The notes under the pieces: generated by a model | The model's input: only the letters and a program-made list of their open reading frames with translations | The model's database searches: none | Told to the model about the DNA's origin: nothing | Program-made: the position numbers and the translations under genes | Shown here: positions 26,301 through 39,747 of the stretch, in pieces | Numbering within the stretch: position 1 is the first letter of the stretch | How the letters are laid out: every line of letters starts with the position of its first letter | Assembly (NCBI GenBank): GCA_032358165.1 | Contig: JAALGY010000036.1 | Coordinates: 806,001 to 870,000, forward strand | From: Diplosphaera chodatii | Lineage: Eukaryota > Chlorophyta > Trebouxiophyceae > Prasiolales > Stichococcaceae | DNA length: 64,000 nucleotides | Reading direction: 5' to 3'

Positions 26301-29300
26301 GGCACAGATGGCGTCAACCAACACATAGTGCATCTGGTGCATGGACGAAACCTGCCTTGAGCCTTATCACACATTGCTGGTCCCGACATGCACCCTGCCA
26401 TTTTCTGCGCTGTGGTGGTGACAGAACCCCGTGCAGACAGTCGGCTGTCTGCAGCCTGCACTTACCACAGCCTTGCTGGGGTCTGCATCGCCGATGATCG
26501 CGTCAATCATGGGTCCAAAGAACTTGGCACCAAAGCGTCCAAAGATCGAGGGGACGCGCTCCTCAACAGGTTTCTGCAGCAAGCGAAAGCATGTTAGGTT
26601 TGCGCTGCCCAGACTGCGCGCTCCCAGAGTCCAGACGATCTGGCACTTGACCGCTCACCTGCTGCTCGCCAACCATGTGGCGCTGGTCCACATGCAGGAT
26701 GACCTGCAGTGCAGCGAGTTGACAGGTCACTGCATCAGCTACACCTCATGCTTGCTGCATCGTCAGCAGCATCGCGCAGCACAATTTGAGGGCCGACCTT
26801 GACAATGAACAGGCGAGAAGCATGTGGCGTTGCTGTGGCTGCCAGCACACGGTGGAGCACCGCGAGGAAGTCCGGCAATGTGGCTGCTCCTGCAGGACCA
26901 AGCGTGCGACACCATGGAACACGCATGTGGACAGGCTGTCACGAAGGGTGACAGGATCGTCCAGGAGGACTGACCTCCACGACCATCATCATTGTCATGA
27001 TCATCATCTTGCATGCACCATGATCATGGCCATCGTACGCCCACCCTGCGTAGAGGCGCCGGACTCAGCCCACAGCACAGCAGCCCGCTCCACCAGCTGC
27101 ACCGCCGGCAGCATGGCCGGGTGCCGGTCCAGGTCGTCGTCCTCGGTCAGCAGGGCGTCGCCTGCAGCGCCCTCCGGCGCCTCCAGTCCCTCCAAGTCGT
27201 CCTACGAGCAGGGCAAGCAAGGCACGCCTTATGCCTCCTGAAGCTGATCGTGCGAATGCAGATGGATGGTACCCATGTCCAGCAGCGGCATGGCACTTCT
27301 GCCCAACGGCACATGTTTGCCTTCACTGCGTCTTTCTGTTCGCAGCAACACGGTGCCTGTGACTCTTCAACGTCACCATGTTGCATTGTGCAGACAGGTG
27401 CACTAGCACAAGCTCAAGTGGCAGGACTGGCCACATCAAAGGCACAGCTGCCTAAGCTTGTCAACAGGGGCTGCAGCTCGACCTGCAGACCTGCAGTGGC
27501 CTCATGTGTGATGTTCACAGTCACGATGACATCTCAAGCCACCTGCAAGTCGCTCGTCAGGGGTGCCGCTGCCAACTCCAAGGTGGTCTGGTGGGGAGCA
27601 GCGCTGACGCCCTGCTCCATCCCCAGAGTCTCACCGCCAAGCCCCCCATCTGTGACACGAAGGGTCCTGAAGTTGCCTGGTTGATGCGAGGAGCACGATG
27701 CAAAGCAGTGTGCACATGGGGGCAACATGCAGAGATGTTTTGCAGCAGTCTCACCGTCAAGAGAATACTGGGATGCCGACAGCTTGTCACTGAGGCTGAT
27801 GCCCATGGAGAGGCTGCCAGAGTAGCCCAGGGTCGCCGTTGCACCAGCAGCAGCCCGCCGTGCCTTTACTGCTTCCTGCAGTTTTCAAGCGGTCTGTTGC
27901 TTTGGCGCATTCACGAGAATATGCCACATGCATACCACACGACTGCACCAGGTGGTACCTGGCCACATCAGCAGAAGCCGACATCAGGCAGGGGCTGCTC
28001 ACCAGTGTGGCATGCATGTTGCTGGCAGCACGCTTGGCTGCAGAGTCGGTGCTGTCCAGCTCCTCGCCAAAGGAGAGCTCCATGTCTGGGTCCAGCAGCT
28101 TGTGCAGGTCGCCTGTGAGCCATCACAAGACTTTCACAGACCCTGCTCATGCAGTCGTCCAGTAACTCCAGCGTCGCAATTGCTGCAGCATGCAGGCTTG
28201 CTTGTGCAGGTAGTGCAGCCAAGCGCACCTGCCGCCTCGAAAGGCGCCTTGAAAAATTTCAGGTTATCAACGCCCTGTGTCGCGACTACCAGCGCAGCAG
28301 TGGCAGCGAATGCCGCACACCGAACCTCCCATGCCTGGTACAGCGCACATGATATGAGCCCCATTTTCATCTCTCTGCGCCCTACTCTACAGGTCATTCA
28401 CAATTGAGTAGACAACATAATGACTTCGACAAGATGCCAGCGCAAGGTGCTGACCAGTGTCTCCAGTTCATCAGATGCAGGGTTCGAAAAGCTCATCATG
28501 TCTTTTCTGCCTGGCTTCATGACCTCCTGCATCAGACGAGGCAGCTGGTACTAATCACCTTACAACACAACAGAAATGAAGCACATGTCAAGGTGGTTCG
28601 TCATGCGGTGCTTGGATGCACACTCACTGCGTTGCTCCCGATGGTGTCTCGCACAAGAGCCTTGAGGTCGGCTGACGGCAGTCCTTGATACCTGGATGCG
28701 GCAAACAGCTACTATGTGCGTTTTCAGATGTTGCTTGAGTGGGCTACTAGATGCCAGAGGTTCCGGCAAGGTCCATTGTTCATCTGAGCCCTCACATGAT
28801 CTGAAATAGCTGGTAAGCGGCCAGGCGGGCGGTCACAGCTGCTGCATCCTTGCCACGCAGAGCCTGCGCTTCAGGGGTGTACAGTGCAACTTACAGGTCA
28901 CAAGAAGCAGATACTTGCAGGCTTGGCATGCAATACAAAGTGATGCTCTGTACCTTTGGCAGCGCTGGATCACCATTGACCACATCCCTCAGAAACTTGG
29001 CTTTGTCCTCAAACACATGCTTCGTGTACTGTCGAGGCGCCAGGCGCAGGAGTGGTGATAACACAAATGCGAGCATGGCGCGCCTGCACAAGTCCTCTGC
29101 AATGATCTCCAAGCCCAGCTCGACAGACACATGGTCGATCTCGCCAGGGCACAGTGTGGCAGCGTCAGGCAGATTGCGCTGCCCACCGTAAGGGTGCAGG
29201 AGCGGACGCTTTCTCAAACACATACAGCCATGCATACTCCATCACGCTGTTCGCACGCCGTGATGCGGCTGAAAACGCGTCACCCTGCCCTTGTGTCATG

Positions 29301-32300
29301 TTCGCACCCTGCACCAAAGGCATACTACTTCATGGCAATCAAGCTGGCCTGATGGATAATGTGAAGGCATACCACAGCCTGGTCCAAACCTCGGCTGGCA
29401 GGGCAGTCCAGGGCGCAGCCGCCACTTGCGCCAGCAGGGTCACGAGGCTGGCCTGCCGTGTGTGGCCTTTCGGCTCACCCATCTCCATGAGCACAGGCTG
29501 CAGCTCCTGTTGTGTGGAAGGTCCACTGTTCACGAAAGGGTTGCTCAGAGGTCGGCGCGCTATGTCAGGAAGGCGTACTCAAGACAGGGCAGACCTCCAG
29601 CAATGCTGTGGCCGAGGCACTTTGCTCCGCTGTTTGCACCAGGGCGCCAAAGGCCGCCGCCAGCTGCGCAGCGTAGTCTGCAGCCTGCGCACACAAAAGT
29701 GACCATGCCCTTGAACGGGCACGGGGTAGCCTGCAGCTATCATGCAAGGACCCCTGCGTCGAAAACCTCCACAATCACGAGATGCAGACAGCATGCCTGC
29801 GTGCTGCCAGGGGGGTACTCCCAGGACGACAGCGGAAAGCAGCCGCTGACCAGGCGCTCCACGCCAGCCAGCACCCGCTTCTGGTGGTCCGCAGCCGTAT
29901 GCTCCAGAAAGCGCGGCAGCAGGGCCAAAGCCTGGCACCTGATGCGCGCATCTGCCGTGGCACTGCCCCTGCATCACCGGATGTCATGCCTCATGCATGC
30001 CATGGCCATGGTATATAACCCGCATGTCCTCCACATGCCACCCCAGACTCCAGCAAGCAGCATTGTACACGCAAAGGCACCCTCACTTTGTGCTGAGGAG
30101 GGTGATATAGCTGTCCAACACAAAGCCGAAGGCAGGCTGCGCAGGTGACAAGACTGTTCGTGCACTGAGCGACAGCAGGCGGCTGAGCAGCCGCAGGAAA
30201 AGCTCCTTGCCAGTGGTGCCACTGCGCAGCAGTGGCGCCAGCTGCGCCAGCTGCGGCAGCAACGCTTGCAAGAAGGACCTGTATGCCAACGGCTTGTCAT
30301 CGGGAGTACCTGTTGTGCGATGGATGTACCGAAGCAATTCGATTGACCCACAGCAGAGGTGCAAGGTCAGCAGAAATGGCATGGTGACGCACCCAAGGCA
30401 AATATCAGGGCCTCCACTTGCAGCTGCTCGCTGAAGCGCCTCCAGTGTGCCGCTGATCAGGAGCTCTGACACTTGATGGGCGGGGTCGCTCATGTCGCCT
30501 GTGGAGGGCAGGTCAGCTGTTGATGTGTTGTCCGTTGACAAAAGCACCTGGAAGACAGCCTTGCTGGTGAGCACATCCATGGGCCGACCCTCACCAAGCG
30601 CACAAAGCAGCACGCCACAGCAAGTCTCGGCATTGAACAGCACCCAGGTGTGCATCGAAGCCCGGAAGTTGGCATACAGTCCTTCGCCGTGCTTCGGATC
30701 CTGCAAGATCAATAAGTATGTCACCAAAGTCCATAGCGGACACCAATATCACAACAACACGGAGCTGTTGTGTCATGCTACCTGCAACGCATGCAGAAGC
30801 GTTTGAGCCTTCAGACCCAGCCGCATTGCCAGCTGCAACCCAGCTTCAGCTGCGGCAAGCTGCTGCGGCCCAGACCCCGATGGCATACCAGCTGCCAGGC
30901 TCAGCAGCCTGCAAGATACCACAAGGTCAGAGACGACCGAGTGGCCTTGATGAATCGGCTAGATACCTAGGCACCATGTCCACCTGTCCGGCAGGTTCGA
31001 CCTCAGGGCCTCAGGCAACAGATCTGCTGTACCACCGTTGGCACCCCGAATATCGGCCAACATGGTCAACCCCTGCAAAACAGTGCACAATCCAGCCTCC
31101 TTGCACTGCTGAACATTGTGTGCTTGCCATCACGGCTAAGACGCAGTACACAGCTACATTGCGCATTCGCAGGCAAGCACCTGCAAAACAGTTGTTGATG
31201 CAGCTGAGCTGGCCTCTAGGCCACTGCGCAGCAGCTGCCCCATTGTGCAGCTCTGGTCCTCAGCCATCTGTGCAAGAGTGCTTCGAAGCTGCCAAAGAAG
31301 AGTTGGCTGCTTGACGGCCGCTTCACCTAAGAGCTCCTGTGATGTGCATTGCAGATTGAGCACCAGCACACACACACGACGAGTGTGTGCACCATTCTGC
31401 GAGACAAAGACTCTGGACCAGCCATACCTTCAGTTTTCCTGGCAGGAGCTTGAAGGTAGCAGCCTCTGCAGGGTCAAAGCCCAGTCGCTGCGGGAACAGA
31501 GTTGCCAACACAAGAAACGTCTGCAGTGCTGGCATCTCAGATGGCAGCAGCAGCTCGCCCAGCACCTGCAGGCGTCAGTTCTTCAGCAGATTTTTTGATA
31601 GAATTCCATGCTGCACGTACATGTCACTTCACAGTTTTTCATCGGGGGTGATTCTCTGACAGAGTCCGATCACCTGCTTCTGAAACTCCAGGATAGTGAG
31701 GGTTATGTGCCGCAACGTACGCTCTGAGCCGGGCATCATGCAGCCATTGGCTGCTTCTGCATCAGCAGTGTGCTGCGCGGCGTTCAAGAAGTGCTGCAGC
31801 GCTGTCACAACATGGTCGCCGGCTGCACAGCCCTGTACCGGAGCCGGCTGCAGCTGCGTGATACTGACCATGTCCAGCTCCACAGCCCATGCTGCCCATG
31901 CCAGGTGTGCCTCGACAACCTGCAAAACCAGTACAACGTGGCTCCTCCGCCTTGCAGGCTGTTGCTACTGGCGTCAATTGGCACTATGCGGAAGTAGACA
32001 CAATGCTGCATCATCAGGTCACCCACCTTGAGCCACTGTGTAGCGCCATCGGCTACCAGACCGCCCGTCGGCAGCTGCACGCTGGGCGGCAGCAGCAGAA
32101 GGCTGGCCGGGTTGTTGTCTGGCAGGTGCTGCTGCACCCAGCTGGTCACTGCAGGAATATAAGACACAGACCCTGGTTGGGACATGCTCCGATGCAGCAC
32201 TAACAAGTTCACGGGTCAGACAGCTGCCTCACCAGATTTTTCAGGCGAATCCTGTTGCAGCAGCAGGTGCGCAAGTTGCGTCAACAGCCAGGTGGCGTTT

Positions 32301-35300
32301 CGTCGAGCAAAGTGCAGCGGGAGACTGGTCTGTAAGGCACAATATATACGTGTCATTCTGTTTTAAGAGCTGTAGTTAGCAAACAACTCCTGTATTGGCA
32401 CGTACAGATCCAGTGCAGGTGCCGCTTGAATGCTCGCTGCACCTGAGGCCACAGTTGTGACATGAAGCTGGGCAGGTCGGACAGCGGTCTCGAGGGCTTG
32501 GGACATTTCAGGGCCTCGATGGTTGCTGGCTTGCGCTTCAGTACGTTGGCACAGGCCTGCAAAGGGCGATTTTGCGGCCTTCAGCGCAAGCACACGGTGC
32601 AGCACAATGGCCCTGTTGGACGGCAAGAGGTTCGATTCAATGGAAACTACCGCCAGGGCAGCAGCAATCCGCTGCCTAGTGTGCGCGCCATCAACGTCCT
32701 CCTCAGACAGCTCGAGCGCATGCATGCAACCCGCGAGCGCCTGTGAAAGATCAGTTTTCGATTAGAAGAAAAGAACATCGTTTGCTTTGCATCCAGGGGT
32801 AGCACAGACGGTCGTCATATTGGCGCCGAGCCACCTCTACCCAAAGTGCTAGCAGCACGCAGGACATGGCTTGCAACATTGTTTAAGGGGTTGGCACCTC
32901 CAGCAGGTGTGCATCGGCAAGCTCTGGCTGCCGACCCAACGGGTCTGCCATCTGCTCCAACGCCATTGCTGCCCCAAGACTGCAGGTACATGTTGCTTGT
33001 CAATCTCATGCCCAGTTATATGCATGAACAATGAGCACAACTTCTAGACAGTATGATACCGCGTGATGTGGCGCTTGTTCAGAGTGGTAGCATCCGCCAG
33101 CATCCGCACCGCTGATAGGCATTGGGGTGGCTGATGCGGTCGAGCAGACGCCGCAGGAGACTGGTGGCATTGAGCGCCGACCCGCGGGGGCCAGTGATGT
33201 GCTTGCCGCTCCAGATGAGCCACTCTTTGCAGAGTCTGGCGCACAGTTGCCGCAGTGCCCCATCATCTTCATTCACCTAGCAGCCAGAAGAACACAGAGT
33301 TGATCAAACGTGTTGCTGGTACCAGAGTGCCCTAACAAACGGGGCAGCAGGGTACCAAGTCTTACCAGGCCGTCAATGGTTGCATCGAGGAACGCCATCG
33401 GCTCAGCAGCCTCCCTGCATGCATGTCAATTGCACATGAGCCCTGTCACTCGCTCTGCACAGCAGACAGCCTTGAAAGTGCAGCAGCAGCACAGTGCGCT
33501 CAGCCAGCACCTGCGCGCAGAGGCTGTCAGCCAGTGCACGAGTGACACTGACAGATCGCTGAACAGCTGCCTGGCCACTTGTTCCTACATGCTCACGCTG
33601 GCACCCTCAGTATGCCGTTGTATCAGCAACATGAAGTGGTTGAGCAAACCTCCGCACAGTTGACGCGGCTTGCGTACCTGGCTGACAGCGAGGCGCAGGA
33701 TGACTGGAAAGAGGCGTTGCATGAGCTTATGGAACGGCGTCGGTGTGCTGTCGAACTCCTGCTTGTCGATAGATGCAGCCGACTTGGCATTGGTACCTGC
33801 AACCCATTGTGTTGCGTCATGGGGCTCCGAGGACAGCCCGCCAAAGCTGGTGACATCCACGACACACTGAGGACAGACAAGATGTGGCTCAGGCTTACCG
33901 ATCATCCACAACGTCGTGGCATGCAGGAACTCGCAGGCAGCCACACGAGCAGCACGATCTGCACCGTGCTCTGCTATGCGGGCGATCTGCACAGCAGCAC
34001 CAAACATCCTGTTGTTCAGCTTGCAACAGCAGGCTGCAAACAATCTTGGCCATCGTGACAAATCTCCACCATACCTGTGGCAGCAGAGGGTCCAGCCACA
34101 GCTGAAGCCGGCCGATGTCGCCAAATGGCAGCATCAGGCCTACACGGCGGTGGAGATCCCATTGTAGCAGCGCATCAGTCGCCTGGCTGCTGGCAGAATG
34201 GCTGGGAGCAGCTGTTTCGCTGCTGGCCGGCATCTGCAGTGCGGCCGAGCGTGCTATTGTCTCCGCAGCTGCGCCACAGCGCCCGAGAAAAGCCAGGATG
34301 CGAGGCCGCAACACACGCAGACCCTGGAGCAAATTGTCAGCAGGCTAGGTGAGCAAGACCCGAAAAGTGCTGCCTGCTTGGTGTGTGATCTAAGCTTTGC
34401 ACGTGCATTCAAGTTGGCATCCTATAGGATCAGTTCAGAGCATGCAAGTGGCACGGCGTCTGACATCAATGTGTATACTGTGCAGCTGAAGCCGGAAGTC
34501 GCACCTCTTGCCGCCGCAGCTGTGCGCGCCGGGCAGCGGCCGCTGCGCCCCGCTGGATAAAGCGCGCTTCCTTGCCTGCCTCGCGCTGCGCCTCCAGCAC
34601 ATCGTCCTCACCTCCTGCTTCCTCCCCACCGAGGTCACCGTCTGTGCTGAAGACAGACGCTGTGCATCAGCTCTCGCGTCTAGCTGGCACGTGCAGGCCT
34701 TCAGTGAGCATGCTTACAAAAAGTGCAGGCAGCGAGCCTGCAAGTGACGTGCCTTGCTCTGCAGCATCGACTGCTGCCTGCTCCATATCTAACGCTTCAA
34801 ACAAGTATGGTTCCAACAGCGGCAGTACATGAGGTGCCAGCTGCCGCAACACCTGCACACTCAAATTGTAGTATCGAGAGTATTCAGATGCATTGATATC
34901 AGTGAGGCCACACACCAGTCAAATAGGCTTCCACATCTGTTTGATGAGTGTATGTGACAGCTAGCAGTCGGGGCCTCAAACCTGGGGCCGGTCACGTTCC
35001 CAGCGCTCCAGGGCCGTCACAGCAATGTCTGCCATGGGGCCATACTGCAGGCCGAGGGTCAGGGCCCTCTGCAAAGCCATCACAACATCCTGCGAAGCAG
35101 CCATTACACTTGTGAACAAACACGATCTTATGCTAATCACGCGCAGCACGATGCCACAGGCATGCCGGCGATGCATACATGGCCAACCTGGGGCGGCAGC
35201 ACGGACACGGGCGCAGAGAGTAGCAGCTTCAGTGCGGCGGCCAACAGCTCGTCCGAATACTGGCGCGAGGCAGCCAGCAGGTCATGCAGATACGCTGAGA

Positions 35301-38300
35301 GCATCGGCACGAGCCTCGAGCTGTGCGCTGTAGCATCTGCAACCTCCTGCATGCGGTGAAACTGTACTCGACACAACATGTTGCAGCTATCAAGTCGCAG
35401 TCGACCAGAGATGCTGCTTAGTGGCCAGCAATGCACACGAGTAAGATGTACAACGCCGTGCCTGCTGCGAGTCGATCAGGCCTGCAGCATCTGCCAGCTG
35501 CATTGCTGTGGTGATGAGATGATAAAAGCCTGACAGCTGCGGCAGCCGCCCTGATGCTGCCACCATGCGCAGTGTGAAGGTGTACGCCCAGGGGCGAAAA
35601 GCTGCGGGACCAAGTGCCGGCAGCAGCGTTGCCACGAAGGCTTGCAGGTTGATGAACGCCTGCGGATGTACACTCTCTGCCGTCAATAAGAGGGAACAGA
35701 CTTATGACCCCAGGCGGAGGAGCATCCTGTCTGCGGTACTCGCATCACTCCCACCCGCATGTCATTGATGTTTGCCGCCTGTAGACCAGAGCCAACTGCA
35801 AGAGTCTCAGCCTCCTCCTCGCCTTCGCCCTACAATGACAGCATGTGCGTCTCAGTGCATCGCTACAATAATGGTGTTTTTACTGCTAATTACCATCGCA
35901 TGCCAGAATGCATGTGGCCAAAACCCCATAGCAGTACCTGGTTCTGCCGTGCTGCATGGTATGACAGGTTCAGGCTGTCCACTGCACTCATGACTGCTTG
36001 CATCAGCGCGTCATACAGGCCATGTCGCCAGTGCTGATTCGCCTGCATGGATGCATGAGCTGCTGCATCACGCAGGTTCAAGGTGAATGCTGCAAAGTGA
36101 TGCACACGGGATCCCCGACCAGAACTGTGCCTACTGCAGGACTCACGACTGCTGCTGAGCCCTGCAGAAGCGCCTGCCAGCAGTGGATGTAGGTCCTCCA
36201 GGGAGCCTCCAGTTCGCCGTCAATGGCAGCTGGGCCTGTAAGGGGGGCAATACGATGCAAGCTTGGGGCGCCAATGGATGTCAGGCGTCAGATGCGCAGG
36301 CTGGCCCGCCTGAGCAGCACTGGTGGCAAAGTCAGCCCTGCGTGATCACCAAGTGGGGTGTCGGGGTCTGGCTCGGCCAGCGTGGCAGCCAGCAGCGAGG
36401 TCACCAGCCGCTGCAGCATGTCCTGCAGCGCCGCGGCCTTGGAGCCGAGCGCCGACAGCAGCGCAGCCAGCGCAGCGTGCACGGCAGCGCGCTGCTTGGC
36501 CCATAGGTGGACGTATGCGCTGACAACCGCTTCCATTACCTACACATAGCAGCGACCTGGGACAAGGTGTTTGCCTCGCTGATGCTCACGTCCAATAGCA
36601 GGCAGGCAATGCAAGCCGACAAACAACGCTGCCTGCTCAGGGCTGTACCTGGGAGCAAAGCTGCAGGCAGGCTGCATCGACATCCTCCAGTAGTGTAACC
36701 AGGCTGGCCAATGCCTGCAGCAGCTCGACCTGCGCAGGAACACCTGGATACATGTCAGAGCATGCAAGCCGCACATTGTATTGGCAGCACTTCCATACCC
36801 AGCCTTGATGGCAGATCGCACCTCGTTGCCCAGCTTGTTGGCCTGCAGGTCGGACACCTGCTGCAGCAGGGCACGCTGCTGCGCCAGCGGCGTCAACCGT
36901 GCAACCATGTTGTGCAGCCCCTGCACATGATGCACTGCTCAATGCAAGTCGAGGGTTGCAGCAATAATCTGCCATCTTGTGCTGGTGGGTCCAAAAGACA
37001 GCAGAGCTTAGCCTCTACATGACGTCAAGCTATCATGCATGCGCACCTCCTGGCCATAGAACTTCAGGGTGGGTGCCGCCAGCTCCCCGATGCCGCGCAC
37101 TGCAGTTGCAACATCTCGTCCGCTCGCCTTGCGGTCCGACACGATGCTGGTCAGGTCGCTCAGCAGCTTCCTGTACCCACACATAGATTGCAGTGTTGGT
37201 CAGCCATACAAGGTGAGATGTTCTGAGATGCCAACTGTCGCAGTCAATCTCATCTAGTTCGCTGCACGCACAACAAACGTTCCGCACTTATGGATTGCCG
37301 CCCGGTCCACACCATCGTTGGCGCCCTCCTTGCAAAGCTCTCGTGCAAGCTGTCAAGGACCAGTGCACCAATGTCAGGACTTGAAGACGATGAGATGTTG
37401 ATGAAGTATGCACCGCACATACGAGGGACCAGCACCGTACCTGCTGCAAGAAAGTTACAAGTGCAGCATCTGCTGCCTCTCTGCACGTTCAAAGGCGTAC
37501 ACTGTCATTAAATAACAAAGACAGGGCAAGCACCATGCAGGCATGCACTGTGCTCGGCATGTTTCGGAAGCACCTGACAGGCTTGTTGCCATGCTGTTTG
37601 AGCATTATCAAACCTGCGCGTCTCATCATGAAGTGATTCATGCAACAGGCAAGCACAGGGCACAAATAAGAATCCTCAACAATAAACAAGCAAGAGCTAC
37701 ACTCATGCATATGAACTCACTCTCGAACAGCGTATGAGCAGCCGTCTTGTCCTTGTAGACCTTGTCGACACTCAGCATGAGGGCGCCGAAGCGTTCAGCA
37801 TTGATATGGAGCATCCGCAGAGCTGCCTTCAGCTTGCTGTATCGACTTGCTTTGGCGACCTCTGCAGGCTTAGTCACCTCCAGCAGATCCTCGAAAAGCT
37901 GCAGACAGAGAGCTGGCGATATGTCCTGCAGCCAGAGCAGATCCTGTCTTCAGCTTCTGTGCTCTACACTGGCAGACAATGGCACAATGTTCGAAACCTG
38001 TGCACATGCTTTCCAATATTCCCTCAGCTGCTTGCCTGTATGAGCGAAAGTGCAGAGGATATGCCGGCAATAGCACCCGCCCGCGCAGCCTTCTTGCTTT
38101 CTGGTCCTCGCAGCACACCCTGGCCCTCGTCTAGAAGCCAAGATGCTGAAAACGGTTCGTCTGCTGCGAAGGCCTGCAACGCAACCATGACCCATCAGCA
38201 GCCCGTACATCTCCCAAACAAAGTTCAGGGTCAGTAGCGCCGTGTAGCCCGTGCTGCAGGGCAGCTGCCGTGCATGCACTGTAGGGCCAAGCCACATGTG

Positions 38301-39214
38301 TGCATGCCCAGTGCCCGCATACCTGGCCGCCGAGCTCCAGCAGCATGCCCAGCGTCTGCAGCAGCTCTCCCTGCACTGTGGGTGTCAGGACCTTGTTGCG
38401 AATGTACTGGTGTTGAAGCTGAATTGCCATCTCGACCACCTCGGCGGGGGAGTAACCATCCGGTGCTGCAGGGACAATGCCACTGCCGCCGCCACCGGCT
38501 GCCATGGCTGCAGCTGCAGTGCCACCTTGACCCTCAGGCCTCCGCAGCTCAATCAGCGTCTGCAGACAGCCTAGTATTGCGGACCGTGTGTTGGCGGCTG
38601 GCTCTGTTTTGAAACACCGTATGGCCTCTGCTGTGATGTCTGCAACAGCGGGCAACTAATGTCAGTACGCCACTGCATGCCATCTGATGACACTATCACA
38701 CGCAGCTGGTCATGAGCTCCGAGACAGATGCAGAACATGGCTGTTTTCCACACATGTGGCGTGCGCTGCGACGGCGTCACGCGACAGCTCATCAAGGAAG
38801 GTAGCCAGCCACGCCCACACCTCCTGCCGTGTCTTGGCGCCATCCTTGTCTGCAACATGTGCGGAGGACACCAGGGACATCATGATTGTCTGCAGGGTGC
38901 AATGATCATCGTAGCGAAGCCTGGGCTACGGTGGTGCGGGTGCAGCGGGTGTCACCGCTAGCGCAGTGTGCAGGATGGGCATCACCATGCGGCGCACCCT
39001 GCGCAGCGATGGAGGACTTGCAGAACCGCAGGATGCCAATGCTGGCATCGAAGAGCAGCGACGCCGCCACTGCCCGATCCTCCTCAGTGTCGCATGCATT
39101 CTTGACGACCTGCATGATCGTGTGCCACACCTCCAGCGCATCATCCGCACCACCTGCAGCGACGCCATAGCTCTGCAAGGACTGCAGCAGCGCGCGGCAC
39201 TGCACCAGATCCAT
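14451..39214 (-). CDS. PRKDC: DNA-dependent protein kinase catalytic subunit (DNA-PKcs), PI3K-related kinase
   Basis: A ~25 kb, many-exon gene. In animals the protein binds Ku at DNA ends and drives non-homologous end joining. The N-terminus is an ATG at 39214 (MDLVQCRALLQSLQSYG). Collinear matches to the vertebrate protein follow: INLQAFVATLLPALG and SGFYHLITTA (35476-35686), GLQYGPMADIAVTALERWE (about 35000), RVAACEFLHATTLWMIGK (about 33930), AECKFQDYQIDTNQQ (about 23860), an SQ/TQ cluster (23606-23734), and LRSYRTGELPDIEGL (about 22760). The kinase block has GGEEVRTDQRVEQLFNVMNG, catalytic GVGDRHLQN, IDFGYAFGTATQ and PELMPFRLTRQ. The end is CLLDQATDPNIL then GRTWWGWRPWC, the FATC tail. The motif order and the PELMPFRLTRQ signature exclude ATM, ATR, TOR and TRRAP. 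Exon borders between 17500 and 38900 were only partly resolved, so total length (about 4000 residues expected) is not counted. Confidence 0.93.
23606..23734 (-). other. PRKDC: DNA-PKcs SQ/TQ cluster exon (ABCDE-like region)
   Basis: One 129-base exon encodes 43 residues with four SQ sites in SASQGASQSAASQASQ and a TQ in SRTQ at its end. It directly follows exons encoding AECKFQDYQIDTNQQ, and in vertebrate DNA-PKcs the equivalent stretch is followed by the ABCDE autophosphorylation cluster. SMFS before and GTLVSRTQ after the SQ run align with the vertebrate flanks. I infer a conserved regulatory autophosphorylation site; the number and spacing of sites differ. Confidence 0.75.
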
Positions 39215-39747
39215 TGTTGCGGTGTTCTCAATGCACTCATATCAGCATGCAGTCGTCATCGAAAAAGCCGGATCGATCAACACTGTGCATCCTATTGCTC
39301 ATCTGGGCAACCCGTGCATTGGATGCGACTCAAAAGGGGTGCTTGCTGCAAAAAGTTGCAACCTTGATGTCCAAGGAAACGCAGCATGCAGACCATGCTG
39401 ACGTCAGCGTTTGTCACAGGGACATCACATTTCTACATAATGCACTATGTGCCACAACGATACAACCGCATCCGCACCGGGTCCGCATCGTGTATACAAT
39501 TGCAATCTCATCTCAATCGCAATTTCCCGGGGCAGCTTGCTCGTGACCACTGTGATTGTAACCTGAGAGTGGGCGGTGCGGCACACCTACTGCAGACTAG
39601 GTGTTTGCCGTGATCCAGCAGCATAGTGACCTGCTTTGTGTACAGCTCACGTGAACAGGAGACGTTCCCCTCTGCACCATATCGGCGTGTTGCAGGCCCG
39701 GCTTACCTTGCAAGCATCAGAGTGGGACAGCGTTGGGCCAGCACAGC
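39215..39747. promoter_or_regulatory. Shared divergent promoter region, DNA-PKcs and thioesterase
   Basis: The 533 bases between the two start codons must contain both 5' untranslated regions and promoters, because the genes are transcribed away from each other. I cannot point to a TATA box or a specific factor site with confidence. No coding exon is evident. Confidence 0.5.

Noticed and set aside
27013..27684. A 223-codon plus-strand open frame inside the DNA-PKcs locus
   Set aside because: The opposite strand carries exons consistent with the kinase repeats; no independent similarity.
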